DNA of 64,000 nt from an uncultured Lachnospiraceae bacterium (GCA_905235275.1 CAJOLA010000001.1:1-64000); one strand, 5' to 3'; counted from the stretch's first letter, positions 17,328 to 27,311 are shown. The notes: generated by a model not told the origin, from the letters alone. Translations and numbers: made by a program.

Positions 17328-18689
17328 TTAATAAATTACTTCATTCTCTTTGAAATTCTCGGCATCAAGAACAATTCTGTCATAGACCTGAACGCCGGTG
17401 CTTCCCTCGAAGACCACGGCATATTCGTCATTTCTCGTAAGAATCCGCGTCGGACGGAATATCGTATATCCCGTATTAACACAGTATACGCCGTCAATCT
17501 TTTCGGTCTTTCCGACGGTAAAGGTATCGGTTGATTCCGGCTTTATCAGGACATTGCCTTCTTCAAGTTCGTCCAGCTTGACGTAACATATGCCGTCAGA
17601 CTTTGTCGCCACACTGATCGGCGTAAATACAAAAAGATCTCCTTTTTGCACGTTTACTCCCGTCTCGTTGGTATCTCCGCCGACCGTCAGATACTCCTCG
17701 GGAATGGCATACATGTCACGCTTTACTATTGCGGAATTGGGAATCTTTAATCCCATGTTCTCCGATGTTGAAATCTCAACCTCGGCATATCTGTCTCCCG
17801 TATATGCCATTACATATTTATTTACGGTAATCTTACCCATCTTGAGATTATTTTTTCTGACAATCTCAAAGTTACCTCTGATACCGGCATTTACTTTTTT
17901 TAAGTTGACATAAACGGTCTTTGCTTCTTCCAGGTCGTTATTTTTTATCTGATCATCGGTAAGAGGAATATATATGGAATATAATTCGTCGGTTATCATC
18001 TTATAAGCAGGAGTTCCTTCCTTGATCGGCGCTCCCTCTCCTTCTATAACCTTCTTCTCATAGCTGCGTCGGTCCAGAGCTTCCTCGGTGATATCTTCCT
18101 CTTTGAAGCCCTCATATCCGTCAGTGGAATAAGACAGATATCCGGTCGTATCGGAATGAACAACCGTTACGGCATCATTAACTCCCGTCTCTTTACTGAT
18201 GACATCTTTGTTTGACTCAAGCCATGCCGCAGACTGATTCGCCGTCATGGTATTTATGGAATTGCCTATATCATATATCCCCGAAAAACCGGAATAATCA
18301 TAATCCGTCTCGAAATTACGAATCATGGTCGTAAGCTGCTTGAGGTCGTCACTTGAAAAGTCACCCTTATCTTCGGAATGTGCGTCAAGTATCCCCGCAA
18401 GATTTCCCGTCTTATCCAAAACGTAAACGGAATCATTCACCTTGACTTTTACACCTGATAAATTAAAGAATGTAATATTACCGTCAGTCGGAGCATTATA
18501 TACCTTCTCCTCCCTGAGTATCAGTCCGGATGATGAAAGTGACTGCGCAATATCCCCGTGTGTCACTTCATATATCCGCACATCTCTTTTTGTGAGAAAA
18601 AGAATAATAAAGCAAACAAAATATGCAATTATAACCAGGAAAATTATTGTCGCCACTCTCGGCTTTCCCGGACCTTTTGCTTTTGCCAT
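17328..18689 (-). CDS. HlyD-like membrane protein of the division cluster
   Basis: A 453-residue protein with a single N-terminal transmembrane helix (about residues 13-34) and a mostly beta extracellular part. The segment VTHGDIAQSLSSSGLILREEKVYNAPTDG resembles the start of HlyD/RND-adaptor (barrel-sandwich) domains. It is the family commonly annotated as 'HlyD family efflux transporter periplasmic adaptor subunit' next to yggS-sepF in Clostridia. No ABC or RND partner is adjacent, so transport is doubtful. The position between rodA and yggS suggests a role in envelope assembly or division, which is inference. Confidence 0.7.
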   Translation of the reverse strand: MAKAKGPGKPRVATIIFLVIIAYFVCFIILFLTKRDVRIYEVTHGDIAQSLSSSGLILREEKVYNAPTDGNITFFNLSGVKVKVNDSVYVLDKTGNLAGILDAHSEDKGDFSSDDLKQLTTMIRNFETDYDYSGFSGIYDIGNSINTMTANQSAAWLESNKDVISKETGVNDAVTVVHSDTTGYLSYSTDGYEGFKEEDITEEALDRRSYEKKVIEGEGAPIKEGTPAYKMITDELYSIYIPLTDDQIKNNDLEEAKTVYVNLKKVNAGIRGNFEIVRKNNLKMGKITVNKYVMAYTGDRYAEVEISTSENMGLKIPNSAIVKRDMYAIPEEYLTVGGDTNETGVNVQKGDLFVFTPISVATKSDGICYVKLDELEEGNVLIKPESTDTFTVGKTEKIDGVYCVNTGYTIFRPTRILTRNDEYAVVFEGSTGVQVYDRIVLDAENFKENEVIY

Positions 18690-18707
18690 TTTAAAAAATC
18701 TCCGAAT

Positions 18708-19898
18708 TTAAAATTTGACTTTTATTTTATCATGTTTGTCCTTATCGCGGTACTCTTTAACATCCACGAAGTCTTTTGTATACAAATCCTTTTCCTTATA
18801 CGGCTCTCTTTGCAGACTGACATTAAGAAGTATTCCCATTGCGGTAAAAAGCGTAAGAAGGGAACTCAGTCCGTACGTAAAGAACGGAAGCGCAAGACCG
18901 GTATTGGGAAGCAGCTGCGTAACAACTCCGATATTAAAAAGTGTCTGAAGTGCAATATGTGCGGCAAACCCCACACCGATAAGTCTTCCGGCTACATCCT
19001 TGCTTCTTATTGCGATAAGAATACATTCAACAACGATTGCAACAATAAGACCTATTGCCACCATACATCCGACAAATCCAAGCTGCTCTCCGAGAGCCGC
19101 AAAGATAAAGTCGGTATGTGCCTCCGGAATATAATTGGCATTCAACATGGATGTGGGGTCGTCATTATTAAGACCTTTACCTGAAAGTCCTCCCGAACCT
19201 ATGGCCTGAACGGCATTATGCTGCTGATACACACTGTCATCGTACTCTTCAGGGTTTATGAATGCCATTACCCTGTACCACTGATACGGCTTAAGCAGCT
19301 TCTGATCGGGATTTTGTATGTATATAAACAATATAATCGCAATCGGTACCACTATCGCAAGAATTATACCAAGCTTCTTATACGGCATGCCTGCGGCAAA
19401 TACCATTGTAAAAAGAATAAAGAAAATAAGAATTGTCTGGGACAGGTCGGGCTCTATTATGATCAGTCCGAGAGGCACCAGCAAAATAAGTGCAAGGAGC
19501 CCCAGGAACACCCATGAATTCAGTCTGTCTTTTTTCTGACCGAGCAGTGCCGCCAAAAATAATACAAGCAGAACCTTTGAAATCTCGGAAGGCTGGATTC
19601 TGAATCCTCCGATGGCTATCCAACGTTGCGCTCCTCCGGCGGTTGTACCGATAACAAGAACCAACACAAGTATGCCTATGGTAATGGCATAAAGCAGTTT
19701 GTAATACTTTAAAATCTTCTTATAATCAACAAAAGAAAGAAAAATCATCCATGCCGTTGACCCCAAAATACCTGCAGCCTGTCTTATGGTGTATGAGGAA
19801 TCGGCACTGTTTATAATCACAAGTCCGAAAACAGACGTAATTATAACCAGCGCTAACAGTCTGAAATTATAATGTTTTAAACTGTATCTCCTAAACAT
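18708..19898 (-). CDS. rodA: Rod-shape SEDS glycosyltransferase RodA
   Basis: A 396-residue polytopic membrane protein of the SEDS family (RodA/FtsW/SpoVE) with about ten helices. Typical motifs are GGFRIQPSEISKVLLVLFLA, the large-loop region around GSGGLSGKGLNND and PEAHTDFIFAALGEQLGFVG, and NIGVVTQLLPNTGLALPF. It polymerises lipid II into glycan strands with its cognate class B PBP. It lies directly downstream of PBP2 (27-bp gap), the standard pairing, which supports RodA rather than FtsW. Confidence 0.92.
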   Translation of the reverse strand: MFRRYSLKHYNFRLLALVIITSVFGLVIINSADSSYTIRQAAGILGSTAWMIFLSFVDYKKILKYYKLLYAITIGILVLVLVIGTTAGGAQRWIAIGGFRIQPSEISKVLLVLFLAALLGQKKDRLNSWVFLGLLALILLVPLGLIIIEPDLSQTILIFFILFTMVFAAGMPYKKLGIILAIVVPIAIILFIYIQNPDQKLLKPYQWYRVMAFINPEEYDDSVYQQHNAVQAIGSGGLSGKGLNNDDPTSMLNANYIPEAHTDFIFAALGEQLGFVGCMVAIGLIVAIVVECILIAIRSKDVAGRLIGVGFAAHIALQTLFNIGVVTQLLPNTGLALPFFTYGLSSLLTLFTAMGILLNVSLQREPYKEKDLYTKDFVDVKEYRDKDKHDKIKVKF

Positions 19899-19925
19899 TT
19901 TTTACACCTTTAAATCAATTTGCTT

Positions 19926-22755
19926 TTACTGATCCCCGACATCTTCATTCTCAGAAGGGTTTTCATTTTCTTTGCCGGTTTTATATTCGTCAAAATAATA
20001 TTTATAGAAATTTGCGGCAATTTCCGTATTGTAAAGTGACGTATATCCGAACGGTATCTCCACGGACATCGTTATCTCAGGATCGTTATACGGGGCATAA
20101 GAAACATATGTCGCATTATCCGGCTCAAGTACGCTTGGCTGGGACGTACCCGTCTTACATGCAATTCCGTAGTCCTTAATTGAGTTAAGCTCGGGATATG
20201 TGAATGTCGCCATTCTCATACCGGTCTTTACCGTATCCCATGTGCTCCGGTCTATATCACTCATGTTCTCGGCAATTACCGGCTCCGTCTGCCTTATCAC
20301 CGTACCGTCACGCTCGGTAACCTTTAGTACCAGGTTACTGTTGTAGCAGATACCGTCGGAAACTATCGTAGTTACATACCTGGCGATATTCACACAGCTG
20401 TAAGAAGCCGTTCCCTGTCCGATGGCTGTGGAAATCGCACTTGTATCGGAAGGCTGCGGTGAAGATTCTTCTATCTCAATGCCTGACTTGGTCGCAAGGC
20501 CGAGTCTCTCCGCATAAGACCTCAGCATATCCGTTCCGTATTCACTGTCATAGGTGTCGCTTCCTGCTGAAGCAATTCTTGCACCCATGGTGAAAGAAAA
20601 AGTATACGTTACACGAATCCCTGATGGCACCGGGCATATTCTCATATCCATGAGCACCGGGATATATCCAGCATTTCGGGCTCGGGCGAATGTCCGTATA
20701 AAGACCGGAGCAACTGACTCCCGTCTCTGCGGAAGCAACCCCCATGTCAAGTGCCGTTACCGCCGTACAAAGCTTAAAAATCGATCCGGGCGCACACTTA
20801 GCCTGCGTTGCCCAGTTATACATCGGTCTTGATGAATTATACTGAAGCTGCGAATAGTACTTCGTATCCATCGTCCCGGCGATTCTGTTGTTATCATATC
20901 CCGGGTATGACACCATTGCTATGAGCTGCCCGTTATTCGGGTCCGTAACGATGGCGCCTCCCGAACTGGGTTGCAGTCCGAGATCTCCCGGAGTAAGCGT
21001 TTTTGAGCGAAGCGCCTGTGATATGAACTCTCTTGAGGATATTATTCCTTCTTTAAGATTCTCATACAGGTTTCCTTCTTTTTTCAGATAACCCTGTTCG
21101 TAGAGAAGGTTACACATCTGAGCGCCGGTAACCTCTCCCTCCTCTATAAGATTCTTATATACCTCAAGCATGAAATATCTGTCGGTATTTAACTGCTCCG
21201 GTATGTATGTAACAAGAGTCCTGTAAATCTCCTGAAGATCGCTGTAGTCGGAATTACCGAAAGCCGACGAGTCAACCCATCCCCTTTCGATAATGTGTTC
21301 AAGGAGCTGTCTTAAGCTCACGTCCCCGCCTTCATTCCACTTCGTAAGAATCTCATCTTCCGGATCCGCTTCATCAGCCTTAAATATGTCTTCTTCCCTT
21401 AAGAGCGTGAATGCTCTTGCAACATATCCCTGTTTATCCTCTTCAAGCTTTTCAAACGGTGTACCCTTCCCGTTCATCTCATCCGTAAGCCACGCAAGAT
21501 TAGCATCCTTACTCTTGGTAAATACCTCATTTACCGTCTTCTCAAGCTCGGTCGAAGGGTTGTTTAAAGATGTTAAAGAAACGAGGTTATTCCTTATCAG
21601 TGCGTAATATACTTCCGGCATCCTAATGTATATCTCATTTACGGAACCGTCCGTATTAAAGGAATATTTGCCTGAGCCTTCCGTTAAATGCTCGAGGATA
21701 ATCTTGGTTATCTCATCTTCCAGAATGTCATAGAGTCTCTTTTGAATGTCCGAATCAATCGTCAGATAAATATCTTTTCCGGCAACGGCTTTCGTCTCGC
21801 TGATTACCTCGGTGATTCGACCGACCGTATCAAGATAAACCTGTCTCTCTCCTTTCGTGCCGGAGAGCTCGTCTTCAAAAGCAAGCTCGATTCCGCTTTT
21901 TCCGACTATATCATTGTTATCATAATTCTTATCCGGATATTCGACATTCAACTCATCGAGCTGCTCGGGACTGATCGTTCCCGTATATCCGATTATTGCG
22001 GAAAAATATTTCGGATCGTTGTATCTTCTCACGTACTTTTCATCGACCGTTATTCCCACAATCTCATCCGCAGACTCAAGTATCGCAGACATGGTCTCGC
22101 CCGATACCTCATTTGCTATCGTAAAGCTCATATATCTGGAATATGAATTCGCGGTCATGTTCACTCTCAGATATAAAAGTTCGATAAGGTCATCCTTTGA
22201 GACGCCCTCCGTATCTATCTGATATGTCTCAATCATGCTCTGCGCAAGATCGTTTGCAGAAATTGCCTTTTGCTCTTCGGTAAGCTCATCGATGGTTGCA
22301 ACTCCGAAGCAGTCTCTTATGAATCCGGGCTTAGCCGAATCGGAAACGGTATAATACCAACCGATATTATCATTGTATCCGAGGCCGAATTCACCGTAAT
22401 AGGTGTCGCCGTTTTGTCTGATGATATCAAGCGTCTTAAGGATGGAATGGTTAATGGTCTGATTCTTTTCTTTTCTGGTCGAATAAGAACCGCTGTCACT
22501 TACGTTTACGGCGTAAACCAGGTCATCATAAGCCAAAACCTTACCGTTTCGATCGAGAATTCTTCCGCGTGAACCGGGAACGGACATGGTCTTTTCGATG
22601 GACACCTTAAGACCTTCGCTGTATTCAGATCCCTTAATAATCTGCAGGCTGAAGACATGACAGATGATTATGGAAAACAATACCCCGAAGGCAATGCATA
22701 TCCATAATATTCTGAACTTAAATATATATGAAATCCACTCAAAGAATCGTTTCAT
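19926..22755 (-). pseudogene. mrdA: Penicillin-binding protein 2, interrupted by a frameshift
   Basis: Two overlapping ORFs form one class B PBP of about 942 residues. The upstream ORF holds the N-terminal helix, the dimerisation domain, a roughly 250-residue insert rich in acidic helices, the transpeptidase SIFK motif (Ser about 658) and the SCN motif (about 714). It leaves frame just after CNVYFF. The second ORF resumes with TMGARIASAG and carries the KTGTS motif. The break is in the run ctttttctttcacc (20592-20602 on the plus strand), consistent with a one-base insertion in a T-rich stretch. Without correction the KTG motif is lost and the transpeptidase would be inactive. PBP2 cross-links peptidoglycan during elongation together with RodA. 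Because PBP2 is normally needed for rod growth, an assembly error is as likely as a true lesion. Confidence 0.9.
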
Positions 22756-23266
22756 CTATATCCTTAACCTTTCTTTTACGGCTGTCATAAAGCTTATTTA
22801 GCAGCTGCAGAGGCTTGTACAAAATAAGCATTACAATAACCGTATAAACCATCTCCGGCAAAATTACCCTTGTCATAAAGTATCCCAAAATGAGCCTGTT
22901 TTGTAACAGGAAATTACCGATAAATACAAAGAACTCATAAAAGAGAACAGCTCCCGCGGTAAGAAAAATCGGAATTATAAAATTACCCTCTTCGTATCTG
23001 TTACAAAGAAGTCCGCAGAAATATCCTATAAGGGTAAACATCAAAGCGGTAAACCCGAGCAGATCCGTAAAGAACAGATCGTATAATATTCCCGAGCAAA
23101 AGCCGACATACATACCCTCTTTGGGACCGTTAAAATATCCGAACAGGATAGGCAGAATAATCATAAGATTAGGCGCTATCCCCCCTATCGCTATCACTCT
23201 GCAAAGTGATACCTGCATAAGGTAGAAGAATATTATCAGGCCGAGTTCGCATAACTTTCTCTTCAT
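22739..23266 (-). CDS. mreD: Rod shape-determining protein MreD
   Basis: A 175-residue hydrophobic protein with five to six predicted helices, with the weakly conserved MreD pattern (APNLMIILPILFGYFNGPKEG, then GFCSGILYDLFF). MreD is a membrane component of the elongasome linking MreC, MreB and PBP2/RodA. Its 3' end overlaps the PBP2 start by 17 nt, and it is 15 bp downstream of mreC. Sequence conservation in this family is low, so the call rests on size, hydrophobicity and position. Confidence 0.88.
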   Translation of the reverse strand: MKRKLCELGLIIFFYLMQVSLCRVIAIGGIAPNLMIILPILFGYFNGPKEGMYVGFCSGILYDLFFTDLLGFTALMFTLIGYFCGLLCNRYEEGNFIIPIFLTAGAVLFYEFFVFIGNFLLQNRLILGYFMTRVILPEMVYTVIVMLILYKPLQLLNKLYDSRKRKVKDIDETIL

Positions 23267-23281
23267 TATAAATTCCCGTTG

Positions 23282-24133
23282 CTATTCGTTAGTGTTTTGC
23301 TTCTTCTGAGTAATAACCAGAACATTTTGCAAATGATCGAAGTCGACGGCAGGCACCAGATATCCCGATCTGGTCATGCCCGTTTCGTCTTCTTTTATGT
23401 CTTTTGCATATCCGATAAATATCCCCGGAAGGTACTTACTGCTTATTCCGGATGTAACTATCCTGTCGCCGTCTTTTACTTCGGCATTAACCTTAATTCT
23501 CTCAACACGTATAATCCCTGAATCCATCAGCGATATGTCGCCCTTCACGGTACATTGATCCTTGGTTCCCTCATCCATTGCGGTAACGTAGGAATTGTCC
23601 GAAATGACGGTCATAACCTTGGAATAATTCGCATGAACCTCGGTTATTATCCCCACAAGGCCGTCCGAGCTTATGACGTTCATGTCCGTCTCCATCCCGT
23701 GCATTGCGCCTTTATCAATGATAAATGATTCATTCCAGTTCTGGGATGATATCCCGATTATGGTAGCACCGGTCTTGGGATAATCTCCGAGTGACTGATC
23801 CATATCATAGAGCTTCTTTAAGTCTTCCAGCTCTTTGCCGTTTGTTTTTAACTGTTCGTTTTGCGCTTCAAGTGATGCAACCTTTTCTTCAAGCTCGGAT
23901 GAGTAGGACTGCAGCTCTTCTATCGTCTTTTTCTTTTCTTCACCCTTAACGACGCCGATTCCTATACCGTTAACGCCCCTTTGCAAAGGCACGACAATAA
24001 AGGATACGGCTTCGCGAATCGGTGTCACAAGCCTATCCGAAAAATAAGAGACTGCGATAAGGGCAGCACAAAGTATGGAAATTATCGCCAGAATCTTAGC
24101 AGGCGTGAAAAAATTCTTGATTTTATTTTTCAT
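23282..24133 (-). CDS. mreC: Rod shape-determining protein MreC
   Basis: A 283-residue protein with one N-terminal transmembrane helix (about residues 12-30), a coiled coil (about 65-105) and the beta-barrel MreC domain (for example SQNWNESFIIDKGAMHGM and VISDNSYVTAM). It sits outside the membrane and activates the PBP2/RodA synthase. The gene follows mreB after an 18-bp gap and precedes mreD. Confidence 0.93.
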   Translation of the reverse strand: MKNKIKNFFTPAKILAIISILCAALIAVSYFSDRLVTPIREAVSFIVVPLQRGVNGIGIGVVKGEEKKKTIEELQSYSSELEEKVASLEAQNEQLKTNGKELEDLKKLYDMDQSLGDYPKTGATIIGISSQNWNESFIIDKGAMHGMETDMNVISSDGLVGIITEVHANYSKVMTVISDNSYVTAMDEGTKDQCTVKGDISLMDSGIIRVERIKVNAEVKDGDRIVTSGISSKYLPGIFIGYAKDIKEDETGMTRSGYLVPAVDFDHLQNVLVITQKKQNTNE

Positions 24134-24151
24134 TAAATGTCAGCCCTTTAT

Positions 24152-25168
24152 CTACTCAAATAATCTGTCATCAGGGACATAAGCGAGCTCGCTCATTTTA
24201 TTATCCGTCATTATCCTCGAAAGACCCCTGATAATACTTTCCTGGGGATAGTCTACAATTCTTATGTTAACATTGATGCTTCTTCTTAAGAATTCATCAA
24301 GCTTCTTTATGCCGGACGTTCCGCCCGTCATGAAAATACCGTTTCTGATAATATCAACGGCAAGCTCGGGCGGTGTCTGTTCAAGCGCCGAGCGCACCTC
24401 TTCCATTATGACCGTGAGAGGTTCTTTAATCGCTTCATTAATGACCTTATCGGATATCTGACAGCTGATTGGCAGTCCCGATAATACATTCCGTCCGAAT
24501 CCCGTCATGGATTTGGAATTAAAATTCTCACCGGCACAGGAAAGACCTACTTTTAACTTTTCTGCAGTCTTTTTGCCGATGACGAGGTTGTATTCGTTAC
24601 GAACGGCATAAATGATGTTCTCATCCATCTTATCGCCGCCGATCTTAACGGACTTGCTCGTCACGATTCCGCCCATTGAAAGAACGGATATCTCGCAGGT
24701 CTGCGCGCCGATATCGACAACCATTATTCCTTTTGAATTAATTACGTCTATACCGGCTCCCACTGCGTCCGCCACGGGCTTATCAACCTCAAGGATATTG
24801 CGTACCTTAATGCCGGATCTTACAACAAGCTCATAATAAGCTCTCTTTTCAACGTCCGTAACATCCGTGGGTACGGCAATAAAAAAATCGCTTACTCCGG
24901 GATGCTTTTTGGACTGATTAATCTTCTGAAAAAACTTTGAAAGCAGAATCTGCATATTGTAGATATCCGCAATCACCCCACCCTTAACGGGACAGGAAAC
25001 ATCTATATTCTCGGGCACCTTTTCAAACATGTCATAAGCTTCGTCACCGATTCCCACAACTTCTTTTCTGGTTACGGCAATCATATTCTTCTCATTAAGA
25101 ATCTTATCTCTCAGACACATTTTAAAATTGCTGCTTCCGATATCAAGACCGTATTTATTTTGTGGCAT
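24152..25168 (-). CDS. mreB: MreB/Mbl-like bacterial actin
   Basis: A 338-residue actin-fold protein with the phosphate-1 loop YGLDIGSSNFKMC, the second phosphate loop MVVDIGAQTCEISVLSMGG and the adenosine motif FMTGGTSGIKKLDEFL. MreB filaments under the membrane organise lateral wall synthesis. The sequence departs from the canonical (G)IDLGTaNtlv pattern, and the C-terminal tail is longer than in standard MreB. It may therefore be an Mbl/MreBH-type paralogue, but its place before mreCD supports the elongasome role. It is preceded by a clear AAGGGGG ribosome site and an extended -10 promoter, and starts the long operon that runs to rluD. Confidence 0.88.
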   Translation of the reverse strand: MPQNKYGLDIGSSNFKMCLRDKILNEKNMIAVTRKEVVGIGDEAYDMFEKVPENIDVSCPVKGGVIADIYNMQILLSKFFQKINQSKKHPGVSDFFIAVPTDVTDVEKRAYYELVVRSGIKVRNILEVDKPVADAVGAGIDVINSKGIMVVDIGAQTCEISVLSMGGIVTSKSVKIGGDKMDENIIYAVRNEYNLVIGKKTAEKLKVGLSCAGENFNSKSMTGFGRNVLSGLPISCQISDKVINEAIKEPLTVIMEEVRSALEQTPPELAVDIIRNGIFMTGGTSGIKKLDEFLRRSINVNIRIVDYPQESIIRGLSRIMTDNKMSELAYVPDDRLFE

Positions 25169-25244
25169 AATTGCCCCCTTAATTAAACATATATTTTGCG
25201 AAAAATCGGCAAAAAGCCTGTTTTCTCCGCAAAAGTCGGCATAT

Positions 25245-25253
25245 ATTATAGCA
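25245..25253 (-). promoter_or_regulatory. Extended -10 promoter of the mreB operon
   Basis: The minus strand reads TGC-TATAAT about 76 bases upstream of the mreB ATG. The intervening leader contains gccgac..cggag and other short GC runs but no convincing riboswitch. It is divergent from the DUF3783 gene, whose own TGC-TAAAAT lies about 30 bases further on the plus strand. Confidence 0.5.
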
Positions 25254-25329
25254 TAGGCAGGGTGCCGATTCTATAAATATGCTAAAATAAAGTTATGAAA
25301 AATTCTTAAACTTAAAGGAGATACCGATA

Positions 25330-25755
25330 ATGAAAGAACTTCTTCTTGCCGGTTTTAACGATTTCGCGGGCGCAGGTATAGCCGCCAACATATCAAATTC
25401 CATGCAGGCACACGGGATTACAGTTAAAAATATCGATAAACAAAGCTATAATATGCCCATCGGTGCGTTCTTAAGCGACGATGCATTTATCACAAAAAAC
25501 GGAATCGCAGGAAAAATATCCGAGCTTACCGAAACGGCAAAAAAATCAGGACCATATACAGGTCCTGAAATATCCCGCAAAATTATAATTATGTGTGACA
25601 TCGACAGAAATTCCATCGATGAGCTTCTTCACACCTTAACCTCATGCGGCGTAACGAAAGATGACCTTAAAGCGGTGCTTACTCCGATAAATTCCTGCTT
25701 TACGATTCTTCATATTGCGGATGAGCTCTTAAGGGAGCACGAGGCCTTAAACTGA
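25330..25755 (+). CDS. DUF3783 domain protein
   Basis: A 141-residue cytosolic protein. The C-terminal half (VLTPINSCFTILHIADELLREHEAL) matches the pattern of DUF3783, where K.vLTp.N..wt...L..EL..EHe is typical. The domain has no known function and usually occurs in small stand-alone Clostridial proteins. A strong AAAGGAG ribosome site lies nine bases before the ATG. It is one of the few plus-strand genes and converges on ftsY with a 13-bp gap and no visible terminator between them. Confidence 0.7.
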   Translation: MKELLLAGFNDFAGAGIAANISNSMQAHGITVKNIDKQSYNMPIGAFLSDDAFITKNGIAGKISELTETAKKSGPYTGPEISRKIIIMCDIDRNSIDELLHTLTSCGVTKDDLKAVLTPINSCFTILHIADELLREHEALN

Positions 25756-25768
25756 CCTTCACATACTC

Positions 25769-27301
25769 TTATTTTTTTCTGCGGAATAATCCGAATATGC
25801 CTTTCCGCTTCTTAGGCTCTTCTTCAATGTCTTCCGGCTCTTCGTCCGATTCCCCGTACTCAGAATCTTCTTCCGATTCTTTAGCTGCAGGTTCTCCGTA
25901 AATCGGTACCTCAGGAAGCGGTTCTTCATCTGAATCCCAGGCGTCAGGCTCTTCTGCCTCTACCGGTTCCTCTTCAGGCTTTTCGGCTGATGGCTCTTCA
26001 TAAATCGGCACCTCAGGGAGCGGTTCTTCATCTGAATCCCAGGCGTCAGACTTTTCTTCCTCTACCGGTTCCTCATTAAGTCTTCCGGCTGAAGGCTCTT
26101 CATAAATCGGCACCTCAGGCAGAGGCTCTTCTTCACTAACCTCTGCAGCTTCCGGTTCTTCATACTGCGGTACTTCAGCCGGCTCTTCCTCTGTCACAGG
26201 AGCCTCTTTCTGCAAAGCTTCGGCTACATCAACATCTTCATCGTATGCCTCTTTAGCCTGCTGCCTGTCATACTCGTCAGCCTCTCTGTAGATCTTTGGA
26301 ATATCGGATTCATCATAGTTGTCGTCGGCAAATTCTTCTTCATACTCATCCGATACGCTCACATCAATGTCTTCATCCTGTATGGTATCGCCCACATCAA
26401 ATAAAGCATTAACGAACGTGTCTGAATCGAATTTTTGAAGATCTTCAATCTTTTCTCCGACACCGATATATTTAACGGGTATCCCGAATTCAGCCTGAAT
26501 CGCAACGATAATACCGCCTTTGGCCGTTCCGTCCATCTTGGTAAGGATTATTCCCGTGATATCGGTTACTTCCTTAAATTCCTTCAACTGGGAAATGGCA
26601 TTCTGACCGGTAGTTGCATCAAGAACTATCAGGTTCTCACGATATGCTTCCGGATACTCCCTCTCGATGATTCTGTCAATCTTATCGAGCTCGTTCATCA
26701 GATTCTTCTTGTTATGAAGACGACCTGCAGTATCGGCCACAAGCACATCGGCATTTCTTGCTTTGGCAGCCTGTACCGCGTCATATATTACGGCTCCGGG
26801 GTCTGCGCCTTCATTTTGAGCGATAACATCAACTCCCGCGCGCTGTCCCCAAATCTTTAACTGCTCTATGGCTCCCGCTCTGAAGGTATCGGCTGCCGCA
26901 AGAATAACCTTTCGTCCCTTTGACTTAAGGGATGAGGCAATCTTTCCGACGGAAGTGGTTTTTCCCACACCGTTAACGCCTATGATAAGAAGGACTGATT
27001 TTTTCTCCTCGTAATCATAGGCATTTTCGCCGATATTAATCTTCTCTTTTATGATGTCAATGAGAATCTGTCTGCATTCAACAGGGTCCTTAATCTTATC
27101 TTCCTTAACCCTTTCTTTTAATTCTTCCAGAATCTCATCAGTGGCGCGGACTCCCATATCGCCCATTATCATGACTTCTTCCAGCTCGTCATAAAAATCA
27201 TCATTTATGGCTCTGTGTCCGGAAAAAATCGAGTCAAAGCCGGCAACGATATTCTGCCTCGTCTTAGCGAGTCCTTCCTTTAATCTTGAAAAAATACCCA
27301 T
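25769..27301 (-). CDS. ftsY: Signal recognition particle receptor FtsY with C-terminal acidic tail
   Basis: A 510-residue protein. The NG domain (about residues 1-303) has the amphipathic start MGIFSRLKEGL, P-loop GVNGVGKTT (about 108), DTAGR and TKMDGTAKGG. It is the GTPase that docks SRP-ribosome complexes at the membrane. The oddity is a roughly 205-residue, strongly acidic C-terminal tail with three 34-residue repeats (EEPLPEVPIYEEPSA...), ending in the basic, amphipathic KKRKGIFGLFRRKK. In many FtsY proteins the acidic A domain is at the N-terminus; here it seems moved to the C-terminus, with a second possible membrane anchor at the very end. It follows smc by 10 bp, the standard Firmicutes order. 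Confidence 0.95.
   Translation of the reverse strand: MGIFSRLKEGLAKTRQNIVAGFDSIFSGHRAINDDFYDELEEVMIMGDMGVRATDEILEELKERVKEDKIKDPVECRQILIDIIKEKINIGENAYDYEEKKSVLLIIGVNGVGKTTSVGKIASSLKSKGRKVILAAADTFRAGAIEQLKIWGQRAGVDVIAQNEGADPGAVIYDAVQAAKARNADVLVADTAGRLHNKKNLMNELDKIDRIIEREYPEAYRENLIVLDATTGQNAISQLKEFKEVTDITGIILTKMDGTAKGGIIVAIQAEFGIPVKYIGVGEKIEDLQKFDSDTFVNALFDVGDTIQDEDIDVSVSDEYEEEFADDNYDESDIPKIYREADEYDRQQAKEAYDEDVDVAEALQKEAPVTEEEPAEVPQYEEPEAAEVSEEEPLPEVPIYEEPSAGRLNEEPVEEEKSDAWDSDEEPLPEVPIYEEPSAEKPEEEPVEAEEPDAWDSDEEPLPEVPIYGEPAAKESEEDSEYGESDEEPEDIEEEPKKRKGIFGLFRRKK
25890..26140 (-). repeat. 102-bp tandem repeat inside ftsY
   Basis: The motif aaatcgg(t/c)acctcagg recurs with exactly 102-bp spacing (25901, 26003, 26105), encoding two full and one partial 34-residue units in the acidic FtsY tail. 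The first two units are nearly identical at the DNA level, which suggests recent duplication and possible length variation between strains. Confidence 0.85.
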
Positions 27302-27311
27302 AGCTTATTCC

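Noticed and set aside
19926-20750. Separate 274-aa gene as listed in the ORF track
   Set aside because: It has no start or ribosome site of its own. Its sequence continues PBP2 after the frameshift and contains the KTGTS motif, so it was merged.
25890-26140. Possible CRISPR or mobile repeat
   Set aside because: The 102-bp repeats are in frame, encode the acidic FtsY tail and have no spacer structure.
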